This document shows positions 1-7,588 of a stretch of DNA of 64,000 nt, piece after piece. The position numbers were made by a program, and so were the translations under genes. Numbering within the stretch: the first letter of the stretch is position 1; each line of letters starts with the position of its first letter. This DNA comes from Actinomadura sp. K4S16 (lineage in GTDB: Bacteria; Actinomycetota; Actinomycetes; Streptosporangiales; Streptosporangiaceae), in contig NZ_BDDE01000019.1 in NCBI RefSeq assembly GCF_008327685.1, forward strand, positions 225,015-289,014. Reading direction: 5' to 3'. Below the pieces are notes generated by a model, which was not told the origin of the DNA, ran no database searches, and saw only the letters and a list, made by a program, of their open reading frames with translations.

Positions 1-1
1 G

Positions 2-1396
2 CAGATCGAGGCGGCGGCCGCCGACGGCCGGACATTCGACCGTGAGACGGTTCGCAGCGTCTCAGACGCTTGGGACAACAACACCTTCCCGCTGTTTTGC
101 ACAGCGCTGGCCCGTACTCGGTGGGGCCGTGAGCGGCGGGCGCGCACCGCGCTTGCGTGGACGGCCGCGCTCGGGGTGAATCGGCGCGCATGGATGACGG
201 AGCAACTGCGGACAGCCGGCCACCGGCCGGAGACGGTGCTGCCGACGTCCGTGGAAGACGCTGTTCCTGCCCGCGACTACCGGGGTGTGGTGATGCCGAG
301 GCTCGTTCCGGTGACCGAAGAGATCGCGGGGGGCCTTGCTGCCGACTATGACCTGACCGGCGCCGACGTCCGCACGCTGCAAATGGAGCGCGTCGGCGTC
401 GACGGGCTGATCGGATTCCTCAAAGTGGCGGCCGGACGCCGCTATCCCACTGACACCGCCACCGACGAGCCGGCCGGGATCGAGCTGCGGCTGGACGACG
501 TCACCGAGGTGCGTTTCGACTCCGGGGACCGCACGTCGGCCGCCATCAGCGTTGGGCCCGGCGGGGTAACGATCGGCATCGGCACTGACGGGGTCGTCAC
601 CGCGAAGAACGCCACCGTGTACTGCGACGACCGGTACTGGCACCTGTCCGCTGCCGGGCTGGCCGTCGACCGTACGACTCCGCCTCGGGACGAGCGACCT
701 GCGGGCCCCGAGGGCGTACAGCGTCCTGAACGCCTGGAGGATGCCGTGCTGGTGGCGGCGACGGTGCTGCGTGCGGCGATGGGGGAGATCCGCTCGGTTC
801 GCTATACCCACATGGTCGGCAAAGTGCCGATCGTGATGTTCTGCCAGGCGTTCGCTGGCGCGGGCAGCGACATCCTCGCTGCCGGAGGCCACTGGAGCGC
901 CGGTCACCGTGAGGCGGCATTCCGTAGGTTGGTGGAGGAATGGGCCGACCGAGCCGATCCCGTCCTACGTGCCCGATTCAGACACTGGCTGAGCCGTGTC
1001 GGTGACCACCCGCAAATCTGCAAGAGCACCCGGTCCTGGCTCGCGACACTGACGCCCGAGACGATTTCGCCCTCACCAAGTAAGGAGCCCGCCAGCCACA
1101 GGTTGTCCTCGCAGGCTGAACTGCGGTTGGCCTCCTACACCGCCGCCCACACTCGGCACGGCCAGCAGCGAGAGGCATCCAGCGTTCTCAACCTGGCCCT
1201 ACCGCCCCACGCTGAAGCCACCCCGGATGAACCCTGGAAGTTGCGCACGTTGAAGATCGCCAACACCACCCGGTTCCGCCTCCACACCACCGCCTTCGCC
1301 GGCCCCCACCGCACGCAATCGATCATCGACCAGGACGTGGTGCGCTCCTTCGCCCTGCCCGACGAGGCTCTCACCGTGCGGCGCGCGGACGGCTGA
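2..1396 (+). CDS. Hypothetical protein, 5' end outside the window
   Basis: The reading frame is open from the first complete codon (position 2) to the TGA at 1394-1396, so this is the 3' part (464 residues) of a longer gene. A GTG at 176 could act as a start, but the upstream codons read as ordinary protein (for example SDAWDNNTFPLFC), which favours a start beyond the left edge. I recognise no family. The visible protein is soluble, without signal peptide or membrane segments. It has a Gly-rich beta-like stretch (AAISVGPGGVTIGIG), two well-spaced Cys residues and a C-terminal part rich in His, Thr and Pro. The next gene is convergent, 50 bp away. Real coding looks likely from length and composition; function is unknown. 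Confidence 0.6.
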   Translation, partial: QIEAAAADGRTFDRETVRSVSDAWDNNTFPLFCTALARTRWGRERRARTALAWTAALGVNRRAWMTEQLRTAGHRPETVLPTSVEDAVPARDYRGVVMPRLVPVTEEIAGGLAADYDLTGADVRTLQMERVGVDGLIGFLKVAAGRRYPTDTATDEPAGIELRLDDVTEVRFDSGDRTSAAISVGPGGVTIGIGTDGVVTAKNATVYCDDRYWHLSAAGLAVDRTTPPRDERPAGPEGVQRPERLEDAVLVAATVLRAAMGEIRSVRYTHMVGKVPIVMFCQAFAGAGSDILAAGGHWSAGHREAAFRRLVEEWADRADPVLRARFRHWLSRVGDHPQICKSTRSWLATLTPETISPSPSKEPASHRLSSQAELRLASYTAAHTRHGQQREASSVLNLALPPHAEATPDEPWKLRTLKIANTTRFRLHTTAFAGPHRTQSIIDQDVVRSFALPDEALTVRRADG

Positions 1397-1446
1397 CCGC
1401 AGCGCCGCCTCCATCGGCGGAGACCATGGCGCCCGCCACGCGCTGC

Positions 1447-2244
1447 CTATCGGGTGCCTGGCTCGTGTGGTCCGTGGTGACCGCGGTGCAGCATTCCGCG
1501 CAGGTGGTCCACGGCTTCTCTCAGCCGTGCGATCTCGTCAAGTGCCGTCGCCAGGTCGAACTCGCCGATGCCGGTTTCGAGCAGGGCACGCCGGCGGCGG
1601 AGAAGCGCCGTCTCCTCAACACGGATCGCGGCCGCGCTCGCGTATTCCTGGGCGTCGACGGCCTCTTCCTTGAGGCGGCGCTTCTGCGCGATCTGTCGGC
1701 CGATGTCGTCAAGCTCTGGTGGCAACCTCGGGCCCGGGCCGACCTGAGGCTCTGCTTCGTGGCCGAACTCGGCGCAGCCGTAGCACACGAAGGAGCGGGC
1801 TTCCTCGCGCGTGGCGATGACTTCCTGCAGTGTGGCGCCGTGTTGTTTCAGGATCGCTGCCGCAAGCCCGTCCTGATACAGCAGTCCAAGCAGCAGGTGA
1901 TCGGTGCCGAGCCGATTCGAGCCGGTTCCTGAGGTCTCTCGCAGGGCGAGTTGCAAGGCGGTGTGGGTTTCCTCGGTGAACGCCAGGTGCCCAGGGACGG
2001 CTTGCTCCCCCAGGCCCAACCGTTCCTCCACCTGGCGCTCGACGGCTTCCAGGGAAACGTCGAGCATGTTGAGGATCACCGCGGCCATCCCTCGCCCGTG
2101 ATCGGAAACCAGGCCGAGCAGGAGATGGGCGGGCGCAACCTCGGCGTGATCCAGTGCGCGGGCACGCACACTGGCGGCGTTGACCGCCGCACGAGCAACA
2201 GCCGTGTACGGCCCGAGATCGATCTCAGCTGGCTGCGATTCCAT
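1447..2244 (-). CDS. Clp N-domain protein with UVR-like motif, no ATPase
   Basis: This 265-aa protein has two ClpA/ClpC-type N-domain repeats (about residues 10-75 and 85-145; HLLLGLV and DHLLLGLLYQDG are typical) followed by a basic coiled UVR-like segment (about 185-225). This matches the front of ClpC without any AAA+ module or Walker motif. Clp N-domains bind adaptors and substrates, and UVR segments in ClpC and McsA mediate protein contacts, so an adaptor or substrate-recognition role is likely; that is inference. A CxxC (SFVCYGC) between the two parts could bind metal or be redox sensitive, though only one pair is present. I chose the ATG at 2244 because AGAGGGG lies 7 nt upstream; a TTG directly before it is less likely. 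It stands alone, divergent from about 480 bp of non-coding DNA. Confidence 0.75.
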   Translation of the reverse strand: MESQPAEIDLGPYTAVARAAVNAASVRARALDHAEVAPAHLLLGLVSDHGRGMAAVILNMLDVSLEAVERQVEERLGLGEQAVPGHLAFTEETHTALQLALRETSGTGSNRLGTDHLLLGLLYQDGLAAAILKQHGATLQEVIATREEARSFVCYGCAEFGHEAEPQVGPGPRLPPELDDIGRQIAQKRRLKEEAVDAQEYASAAAIRVEETALLRRRRALLETGIGEFDLATALDEIARLREAVDHLRGMLHRGHHGPHEPGTR

Positions 2245-2725
2245 CAACCGACCCCTCTTATGCCGTATCCGGGCACGTGCTCCCGATCAAAATCTCATGA
2301 TTTGGCGGCTTCTCGGGATCGATGCCAATGCCTTCCCAGGTCGGGATCTAGTGACCTCACCGACCAGCTTGGTGCCCGGCCGCGAAGTCGCGGTTGACCC
2401 GGTCCCTGACCGTCTACTCGAAGTAGGCGCCACCATCCGTCACCGTCAGGGGGCGCCGAAGACCTCGTCCCGCGCGGCGCGGCGGCTGCAACCCTGTTGT
2501 CTGCCCGGTGCGGGCCACCGTGCCGTGGCCGCCGTGTTCTGGTCCCCCTCCCAGGCCGCAGCAAGCCCCGTCCGGTCGGTAGCTTTCAGTCAGGAGTGGG
2601 AACGCTTGGCCATCGGCCACAGACGATCGGATGGTGCGGATGGGGGAGAGCCCGCGACCGACAAGGCAGAGGGGAAGCTCGGCCTCAGCACTGCCCGGAG
2701 CGCAGGGAGTCGGACGGGAGGACGG
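2245..2725. other. Gene-free stretch between the Clp-N and DUF397 genes
   Basis: This 481-bp stretch holds only short frames in several phases, none with a recognisable domain or good ribosome site. It must contain the promoter of the Clp-N gene (reading left) and the end of the XRE-DUF397 transcript. I see no strong terminator hairpin and no repeat. Confidence 0.5.
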
Positions 2726-2920
2726 TCAGCGGGCCGGGTCCTGCTTGATCTGCTTGATCAGGCCGGCGAACTGGGCGGCGGAGAGGGTGAGGTGGCCTCC
2801 GTCCGGGTCCTTGGAGTCCCGCACGCCGATTCCGATCCCTGGGGCAAGTCGTCCCAGCTCAACGCACTGATTGTCGTTCGCGCCACCGGTGTACGAACTC
2901 TTGCGCCACTTCACGATCAT
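2726..2920 (-). CDS. DUF397 domain protein
   Basis: This 64-aa protein is a complete DUF397 domain: the WRKSSYTGGANDNQCVE opening, the VRDSKDPDGG centre and the ending LSAAQFAGLIKQIK are hallmarks. DUF397 proteins are small cytoplasmic actinobacterial proteins usually encoded beside a WhiJ/BldB-type XRE regulator, and some antagonise it. Its ATG overlaps the TGA of the upstream XRE gene (ATGA, 4 nt), so the two are translationally coupled. An anti-regulator or toxin-antitoxin-like partner role is inferred from family knowledge, not shown here. Confidence 0.9.
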   Translation of the reverse strand: MIVKWRKSSYTGGANDNQCVELGRLAPGIGIGVRDSKDPDGGHLTLSAAQFAGLIKQIKQDPAR

Positions 2921-3732
2921 TCGTAGCTCTCCAAGTACCGCTTGATGATCTCTCGGGAGGCTTCCTCTGAAGCAGCCTTCACGCCGATGCGATCGAACAT
3001 AACGGACAGCTCCCGAACTTCGCGAGGCGATTCGATCAACCGTCCGCCGTTCTGAGCGGCAGAGTACGCGACGTCTCGATCCTCAAGGCCGATGATCTGC
3101 ATGGACCCATCGACGCCCATGTACTCGCCCGAGGAGAAGGGGATGACACGCAAGCTCACGTGCGGCAACTCGGCCATCTCCAGCAGGTGTTCCAGCTGCC
3201 TCTTCATGACCTCTGCCCCGCCGACCGGCCGCGCCAGGACGCCCTCGTCGATCACTGTCCAGGTGAGTAGCGAGTCACCCTTCTCCCAGTACGCCCTCTT
3301 CTTCGCGGTGCGGACCGCCATGATCGCGTCCAGGTCCTTGAACTTGCTCGCCCTGACGTAAGCCCAGGTGTAGTCGTCTGTCTGTAGCGCGAGCGGGATG
3401 ACCTGACCGTGGTAGGTCTTGATCGAGACGGCATCCTCCTCGTACTTGTCGATCTGATGGGCCCAGTCCGGATCATGCGCCATTCGGGCAAACCAAAGAA
3501 GAACCTGAAAAAGCGCCCCGGTTCCGTAGGCGTTGTCGAGCAGCCGCATCTGGTCATCTTGCGGGCGTCGTCGCCCCGCTTCCATATTGGAAACAGTCGA
3601 GCGAGCAACTCCGATGATCTCGCCGCACTGGGTCAGTGACAGCCCCATCTTCTCCCTGAAGAAGCGCATGCAGAAGGCCAGGAAGTGCCACATAGAGATC
3701 TTGGGGTCGAGAGGATCGCGGACGATCGGCAT
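2917..3732 (-). CDS. XRE-family regulator with DUF5753 (WhiJ-like)
   Basis: This 271-aa DNA-binding protein has an N-terminal helix-turn-helix at about residues 15-65 (LSLTQCGEIIGVARSTVSNMEAGRRRP) followed by the DUF5753 sensor-like domain (about 90-265, with the SEYMGVDGSMQII region). I placed the start at the ATG at 3732 because AGGAGG lies 4 nt upstream (3737-3742). The frame stays open another 450 nt upstream but across the divergent gene, which rules that out. It is coupled by a 4-nt overlap to the DUF397 gene downstream and divergent from an RsbW-like ATPase gene. XRE + DUF397 + ATPase is the classic actinomycete developmental-regulator triad related to whiJ and abaA loci. Target genes are unknown. 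Confidence 0.9.
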   Translation of the reverse strand: MPIVRDPLDPKISMWHFLAFCMRFFREKMGLSLTQCGEIIGVARSTVSNMEAGRRRPQDDQMRLLDNAYGTGALFQVLLWFARMAHDPDWAHQIDKYEEDAVSIKTYHGQVIPLALQTDDYTWAYVRASKFKDLDAIMAVRTAKKRAYWEKGDSLLTWTVIDEGVLARPVGGAEVMKRQLEHLLEMAELPHVSLRVIPFSSGEYMGVDGSMQIIGLEDRDVAYSAAQNGGRLIESPREVRELSVMFDRIGVKAASEEASREIIKRYLESYE

Positions 3733-3831
3733 CGTTCCTCCTGTTTCCAGTTCTCCCGATAACAAGGAAACCGTAGAACGTGCGAGTGATCCTTGCCGCA
3801 TGAATTCGGAATCTCGGGCAAGGGTGGGGCG

Positions 3832-4260
3832 ATGGTGATGACGGCGAGTGGCGATCTGCTTATGCCCCTTATGGGCACACCGTCCGCAGTGGGCCTGGCC
3901 CGTACTCTTGTGGACGCGCGAATCCGCAACTGGCGCTATTTTCACATTCTCGACAGTGCGCTTCTGGTCGTCTCGGAGCTCGTCACGAATGCGGCCCGGC
4001 AGACGCCGCATGAGGAGATCCGCCTGCAGCTCAGCCGGGACGGGCACGGCATCGTCATCGCCGTCTGGGACAGCGACTACGCCCTGCCCCAGACCAAGCC
4101 GATGAAGGAGCTCACCCTCGACGACCTGGACCTGTCGGAGGAGGCGTTCGACGACAACGGCGGCTGGGGGCTGCACATCGTCCAAGCGCTGTCGACCAAG
4201 TGCGGCGTCACCGGCGACCCGGCCGGCGGCAAGTGGGTCTGGTCACGCATCCAACCGTGA
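3832..4260 (+). CDS. RsbW-like ATP-binding protein
   Basis: This 142-aa GHKL-type ATPase of the HATPase_c_2 (RsbW/SpoIIAB-like) group has an N-box (SELVTNAARQ), a G1-like VWDSD and a G2-like GGWGLHIV. Relatives bind sigma or anti-anti-sigma factors and act as serine kinases; many actinomycete copies are of unknown target. I prefer the ATG at 3832 because AAGGGTGGGG lies just upstream; another ATG at 3838 and a longer frame from 3793 are alternatives. It is divergent from the XRE gene; the roughly 100 bp between them must hold both promoters. Partnership with the XRE-DUF397 pair is inferred from position and from conservation of this trio in other actinomycetes. Confidence 0.85.
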   Translation: MVMTASGDLLMPLMGTPSAVGLARTLVDARIRNWRYFHILDSALLVVSELVTNAARQTPHEEIRLQLSRDGHGIVIAVWDSDYALPQTKPMKELTLDDLDLSEEAFDDNGGWGLHIVQALSTKCGVTGDPAGGKWVWSRIQP

Positions 4261-4461
4261 CCACCCCACCGAATACCTACTGTTCGCGGCGTGTCCGTCG
4301 TCATGGGGGGTCCTGGCGTGGACACGCCGCGACACCTGACAGGGGTTGGGGGCCCCGTCTAAAGCGGTCCATGCGGCGGCCCGATCCGAGCGCGTGACGA
4401 CTGGCAAGCCTAGAAAGCTCTTCCGCGAGCTGGCGGGATCGTCCCGGACGCCTGTCGCCTG

Positions 4462-4614
4462 CATAGAACGCGCCACCCTGGGGGCGTCGTTCTGCGAGCG
4501 AGCATCAGCCTCTACGTGATTCGGCGCATCCTCGGCCACGTTCAACCTAGAACAACACACCGGCCGCTACGTTCCGCCGACCGCCCCTCGGGGGCCGACG
4601 CCATGAGCCGTATT
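4462..4614 (+). pseudogene. Tyrosine recombinase (integrase) C-terminal remnant
   Basis: One frame reads HRTRHPGG..., then ASISLYVIRRILGHVQPRTT, and ends HRPLR. This matches the end of phage and ICE integrases, where an HxxR helix is followed by the LxxIxxxLGH motif and a T...Y segment; the expected catalytic Tyr is lost (HRPL). No start or upstream catalytic domain is present, so it is a fossil. It lies about 100 bp from the 3' end of tRNA-Lys, a common integration target, which suggests a past integrative element here. The call rests on the short motif only. Confidence 0.5.
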
Positions 4615-4674
4615 GGGGAGGGGTCTGGGCTCTGCAGAGTGCCGACCGCATAGGCGATGGCTTAGAAACGAACA

Positions 4675-4703
4675 GGGCGTACGCCGATGGTCGGTGTACG
4701 CCC
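4675..4703 (-). terminator. Hairpin downstream of tRNA-Lys
   Basis: A perfect 8-bp inverted repeat (GGGCGTAC at 4675-4682, GTACGCCC at 4696-4703) begins 14 nt past the tRNA 3' end. On the minus strand it is followed by a T-rich tract (TGTTCGTTTCT). It probably terminates the tRNA transcript. Confidence 0.6.
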
Positions 4704-4717
4704 TTTGGGGTAGCGGG

Positions 4718-4790
4718 TGCGCCGTCAGGGACTTGAACCCCGAACCCGCGGATTAAGAGTCCGCTGCTCTGCCAATTGAGCTAACGGCGC
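4718..4790 (-). tRNA. tRNA-Lys (anticodon CTT)
   Basis: The 73-nt cloverleaf folds with a 7-bp acceptor stem GCGCCGT/ACGGCGC, D-arm TAGCTCAATTGGCAGAGC, anticodon loop ACTCTTAAT (CTT, lysine) and T-arm GGTTCAAGTCC. CCA is not encoded. The mature 5' G is the complement of position 4790 and the discriminator base is A. It probably marks the left border of a small accessory island. Confidence 0.97.
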
Positions 4791-4874
4791 CTGTCGTACG
4801 GGCCTCGGCGGTGGGCCGGGGTCCCTCGCGACAGGAAGAACAGTATCAGGCCCTGCGGACCAGTGCGAATCGGT

Positions 4875-5444
4875 TTACTCGCGGCCCGGGAGGACGCTCA
4901 TCATGCCGCGCCACAGGGCGATCGCGGTGGCCCGGGAGCTGACGCCGAGCTTGGCGTAGATGCGGTTGACGTGGTTCTTGACCGTCTTCTCGCTGAGGAA
5001 GAGCTGGCGGGCGATCTCGCCGTTGGAGCGGCCGGTGGCGATCAGGTCCATGACCTCGGCCTCGCGGGCGGACAGGCCGAGGGTGGTGCGGGACGCGTGG
5101 CGGACGCCGCGGACGAGGTCGTGCGCCGTGAAGGAGCCGGGGACGAGGTGGCCGCTGGCGCCGGCGCGGAGGGCGGCCTCCACGGCGGGTTGATCATCTG
5201 AGGCCAGCACGAAGACCCGGGACGAGGTGCAGAGAGGCGTCGTGTGATCAACGGCGGCCGCGTCCAGGAGTATGACGTCGGGACGCAGGCGCTCAGCCAG
5301 GGGGACCGCCGCGGCCGGGTCGGGGGTGTCGGCGACGACCTGGAACTCGTCGCTGGCGTCCAGTACGGAGATCACATCAGCTCTGCCCCGGGCATCACCG
5401 TCCACCACAAGTACGCGCAGCGGGGCCGTCTCGTCCACACTCAT
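4875..5444 (-). CDS. LuxR/NarL-type response regulator, atypical receiver
   Basis: This 189-aa regulator has an N-terminal receiver domain (about residues 8-115) and a C-terminal LuxR helix-turn-helix (about 125-185; LSAREAEVMDLIATGRSNGE and the following SEKTVKNHV helix). The receiver keeps acidic residues (DGD) and a possible phospho-Asp in VILLDAAAVD. The usual Lys near its end (as in GYLLK) is replaced in GHLVPG, so normal phosphorelay switching is doubtful. No histidine kinase gene is nearby. I chose the ATG at 5444 because AAGGG lies 7 nt upstream; an ATG at 5471 would add nine residues. It ends 84 bp from tRNA-Lys. Confidence 0.85.
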   Translation of the reverse strand: MSVDETAPLRVLVVDGDARGRADVISVLDASDEFQVVADTPDPAAAVPLAERLRPDVILLDAAAVDHTTPLCTSSRVFVLASDDQPAVEAALRAGASGHLVPGSFTAHDLVRGVRHASRTTLGLSAREAEVMDLIATGRSNGEIARQLFLSEKTVKNHVNRIYAKLGVSSRATAIALWRGMMSVLPGRE

Positions 5445-5604
5445 CCGTCGCCCTTGGCGTGTGGTTGACATTTCTAGAGTCGGAGCATAACCGGATGATC
5501 TTCGAGAGTCGATGAATCGCGCGTTCAGCCTCTCGATTCACCCTCGCGTCTCTGGCTTGACACAGCCGCTGGCCGCCACTTTGCCTTGCTATGTCCAACT
5601 TTTA

Positions 5605-5632
5605 CCCCTAAAATCAACCCAAAATTTAGGGG
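5605..5632. promoter_or_regulatory. Inverted repeat just upstream of the restriction gene
   Basis: CCCCTAAA (5605-5612) and TTTAGGGG (5625-5632) form a perfect 8-bp inverted repeat with a 12-nt spacer in unusually AT-rich DNA, ending 7 nt before the ATG at 5640. It could be an operator or an mRNA hairpin covering the ribosome site of the restriction gene. No dedicated controller gene lies beside it. Confidence 0.4.
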
Positions 5633-5639
5633 GTTAAGG

Positions 5640-6596
5640 ATGGGGTGGACACTCCAGCTCGGGGACGTGGTCGTTCGTCGCGAGCTACATGAGCAGTACG
5701 GGGGACGGAAGTACGGTGGTATCGGCTCGTCGCGGGTGACGCCGAACGTGCTGCTCTTCACCAACCCCGAGAAGGGGCACAGGCACGGCTACTACGACGG
5801 CTGGGGAGATGACGGGTGCTTTCACTACTGCGGTGAGGGCCAGGTTGGTGATCAGAGGATGGTTCAGGGCAACCTGGCAATCTTGAACCATCGTGCCGAT
5901 GGCCGGGCTTTGCGGCTGTTCCGTGCTGTGCCGGGGCAACGGATGCAGTACATGGGTGAGTTCGAGCTAGACGAGCAACAGCCGTACTACCTGACCGACG
6001 CCCCCGAGACCGGAAACGGGCCAATTCGCAGCGTCATCATGTTCCGGCTCCGGCCACGCGGCGAGGTGCGGTCTGAGGGGGCGCATATCCCCAAGACTCC
6101 CGGTGAGGAGTTCAGCGTCGCGGAGCTGCCGCCTGAGGAGCAGCGCACTGAGCGCACCCTTGTGGATCCCGCTCGCGAGCCCTACGAGGCCGAGCGTCGA
6201 GAGAGCATTCTTCTGCGGACCTATATCGACCACATCGTCTCGCTAGGGCACCGGGTCATACGTCATCAGATCAACCCGGTTGGTGAAGCGAAGCCGCTCT
6301 ACACCGACCTGTACGACCAGACCACGGACGAACTCATTGAAGCCAAAGGCACGGTGACGCGAGAAGCCGTCCGCATGGCTATCGGCCAGATCTTGGACTA
6401 CAGCCGCTACCTCAAGCCCAAACGCGTCGCCGTTCTGGTGCCGACTGAGCCCCGCCCTGACCTTGTCGATCTATGCCGAACCCTTGCTATCGACATCATC
6501 TGGCCCACCCAAGAAGTCTGGATGCGCATCTCTGAGCGGCACGCCAGCAACGCGACGACGAACCAGTCGTGGGCTGGCCCGCTCTCCCCGCACTAG
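5640..6596 (+). CDS. SRA-like/PD-(D/E)XK candidate type IV restriction endonuclease
   Basis: This 318-aa protein has two parts. Residues about 1-140 resemble the ScoMcrA-type SRA-like domain that reads modified bases in DNA (motifs GYYDGWGDDGCFHYCGEG and VGDQRM, then a LAILNH segment). Residues about 185-305 form a PD-(D/E)XK nuclease core: TDLYD followed by ELIEAKG, then helix RMAIGQILDYSR. Reader plus nuclease is the plan of modification-dependent (type IV) restriction enzymes that cut foreign methylated or otherwise modified DNA; the exact modification cannot be told. I chose the ATG at 5640 (AGGGGGTTAAGG upstream) over one at 5586 because the domain begins there. GC content is visibly lower than in flanking core genes, consistent with transfer. 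Confidence 0.7.
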   Translation: MGWTLQLGDVVVRRELHEQYGGRKYGGIGSSRVTPNVLLFTNPEKGHRHGYYDGWGDDGCFHYCGEGQVGDQRMVQGNLAILNHRADGRALRLFRAVPGQRMQYMGEFELDEQQPYYLTDAPETGNGPIRSVIMFRLRPRGEVRSEGAHIPKTPGEEFSVAELPPEEQRTERTLVDPAREPYEAERRESILLRTYIDHIVSLGHRVIRHQINPVGEAKPLYTDLYDQTTDELIEAKGTVTREAVRMAIGQILDYSRYLKPKRVAVLVPTEPRPDLVDLCRTLAIDIIWPTQEVWMRISERHASNATTNQSWAGPLSPH

Positions 6597-6961
6597 ATCG
6601 GTGATTGGGATAGCCCAGCCCTCCCGGTTGGATTCGTCTGAAAGGGGAGGGACAGCCGGGCCAGGGCGGTCGACGGTGGCCGGCCCGTCTCAGATCCGGA
6701 GATCATCCCGTCTGATCATGGCACTGTACGCAGCCGGGACCTCTCCACTTCGCCGGGCTGGGCGCGGGGTCGCCCCTCGACCAACCGACCCGATCGACCA
6801 GCGCACACCACTCCCCGCGTGAAGTATCCGAACCGAACCGTGGTGGTGTCGTACCGGCTAGGTCAGGACTCAAGGTGCGTTCTGTTGCCGGTTCGCAATG
6901 TCGTTGCGCAAGGATCGGCCTGTTCTCTGAGACGGGTGTAGGGAGGCAGAGGGGGTGCGAC
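6597..6961. other. Gene-free stretch between the two nuclease-fold genes
   Basis: This 365-bp stretch has no convincing gene. A weak hairpin (CCCTCCC at 6619-6625 with GGGAGGG at 6645-6651) may end the restriction transcript. The promoter of the sce7726-family gene should lie in the last 100-150 bp. Confidence 0.5.
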
Positions 6962-7588
6962 ATGCCTGGCACTCAGGTGCGCGAGAGCCAGATCCGAGCA
7001 AGCCTGCTGTCAGCGCTTCGCGATCGTCATGGTGGCGACCCGAACACGCTGATCCGCGAGGAACTCGGGCTGTGCGCTGGGACTCGTCGCGTCGATTTGG
7101 CCGTGATCAACGGAGAGTTGGTCGGCTTCGAGATCAAGAGCGATCAAGATACGTTGTACCGGCTTGCCGGCCAGGCAGACGCTTACGGCCTGGTGCTGGA
7201 CCGTGTCACGCTGGTAACGACCGCGCGCTACATAGATAAAGCCGCAGCCCTGGTGCCAACCTGGTGGGGGCTGATCCGTGCGGATCCTGCTGAGGAATCG
7301 GTGAAGACGCCGATCGGTGATGATGACGCCTCTGCACGCGAGGCTGTGCTCACACGGGTTCGTCCGGCCGCTCTGAACACCGAGCAAGACCCGTTCGCAG
7401 TAGTTCAATTGCTGTGGCGGGAAGAGGCCCTAGCGATTCTTCGCGAACGTGGATTGCACCGCGGTTTGGAGCGCAAACGCCGCTGGATCATCTGGCAGCA
7501 TCTGGCTGAGGCTCTGCCGCTGCCCGAGCTAAGAGCGCTCACCCGCGATCAACTCAGGGCTCGCCGCACCTGGCCAGGCGGTCACTGA
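6962..7588 (+). CDS. sce7726-family protein (nuclease-like fold)
   Basis: This 208-aa protein belongs to the sce7726 family, recognised by the core ELGLCAGTRRVDLAVINGE, then VGFEIKSDQDTLYRL and a following QADAY. The pattern RVDLAV...FEIKSD matches a PD-(D/E)XK-like active site (D, then E-x-K), so a nuclease-like role is plausible but unproven. The start is the ATG at 6962 with AGAGGGGG upstream; an in-frame GTG/ATG region from 6875 lacks family similarity. The 3' end overlaps the convergent beta-family gene by 35 bp. Family members recur near restriction and phage-defence genes together with sce7725 or beta proteins, which agrees with this context. Biochemical function is unknown. Confidence 0.75.
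   Translation: MPGTQVRESQIRASLLSALRDRHGGDPNTLIREELGLCAGTRRVDLAVINGELVGFEIKSDQDTLYRLAGQADAYGLVLDRVTLVTTARYIDKAAALVPTWWGLIRADPAEESVKTPIGDDDASAREAVLTRVRPAALNTEQDPFAVVQLLWREEALAILRERGLHRGLERKRRWIIWQHLAEALPLPELRALTRDQLRARRTWPGGH

Larger units (their letters stand above)
4261..4717. other. Gene-free stretch holding an integrase remnant and a tRNA terminator
   Basis: This 457-bp stretch between the ATPase gene and tRNA-Lys contains no intact gene. It holds a degraded tyrosine recombinase tail (about 4462-4614) and the hairpin at 4675-4703, both listed separately. The rest shows no recognisable coding sequence. Confidence 0.6.
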
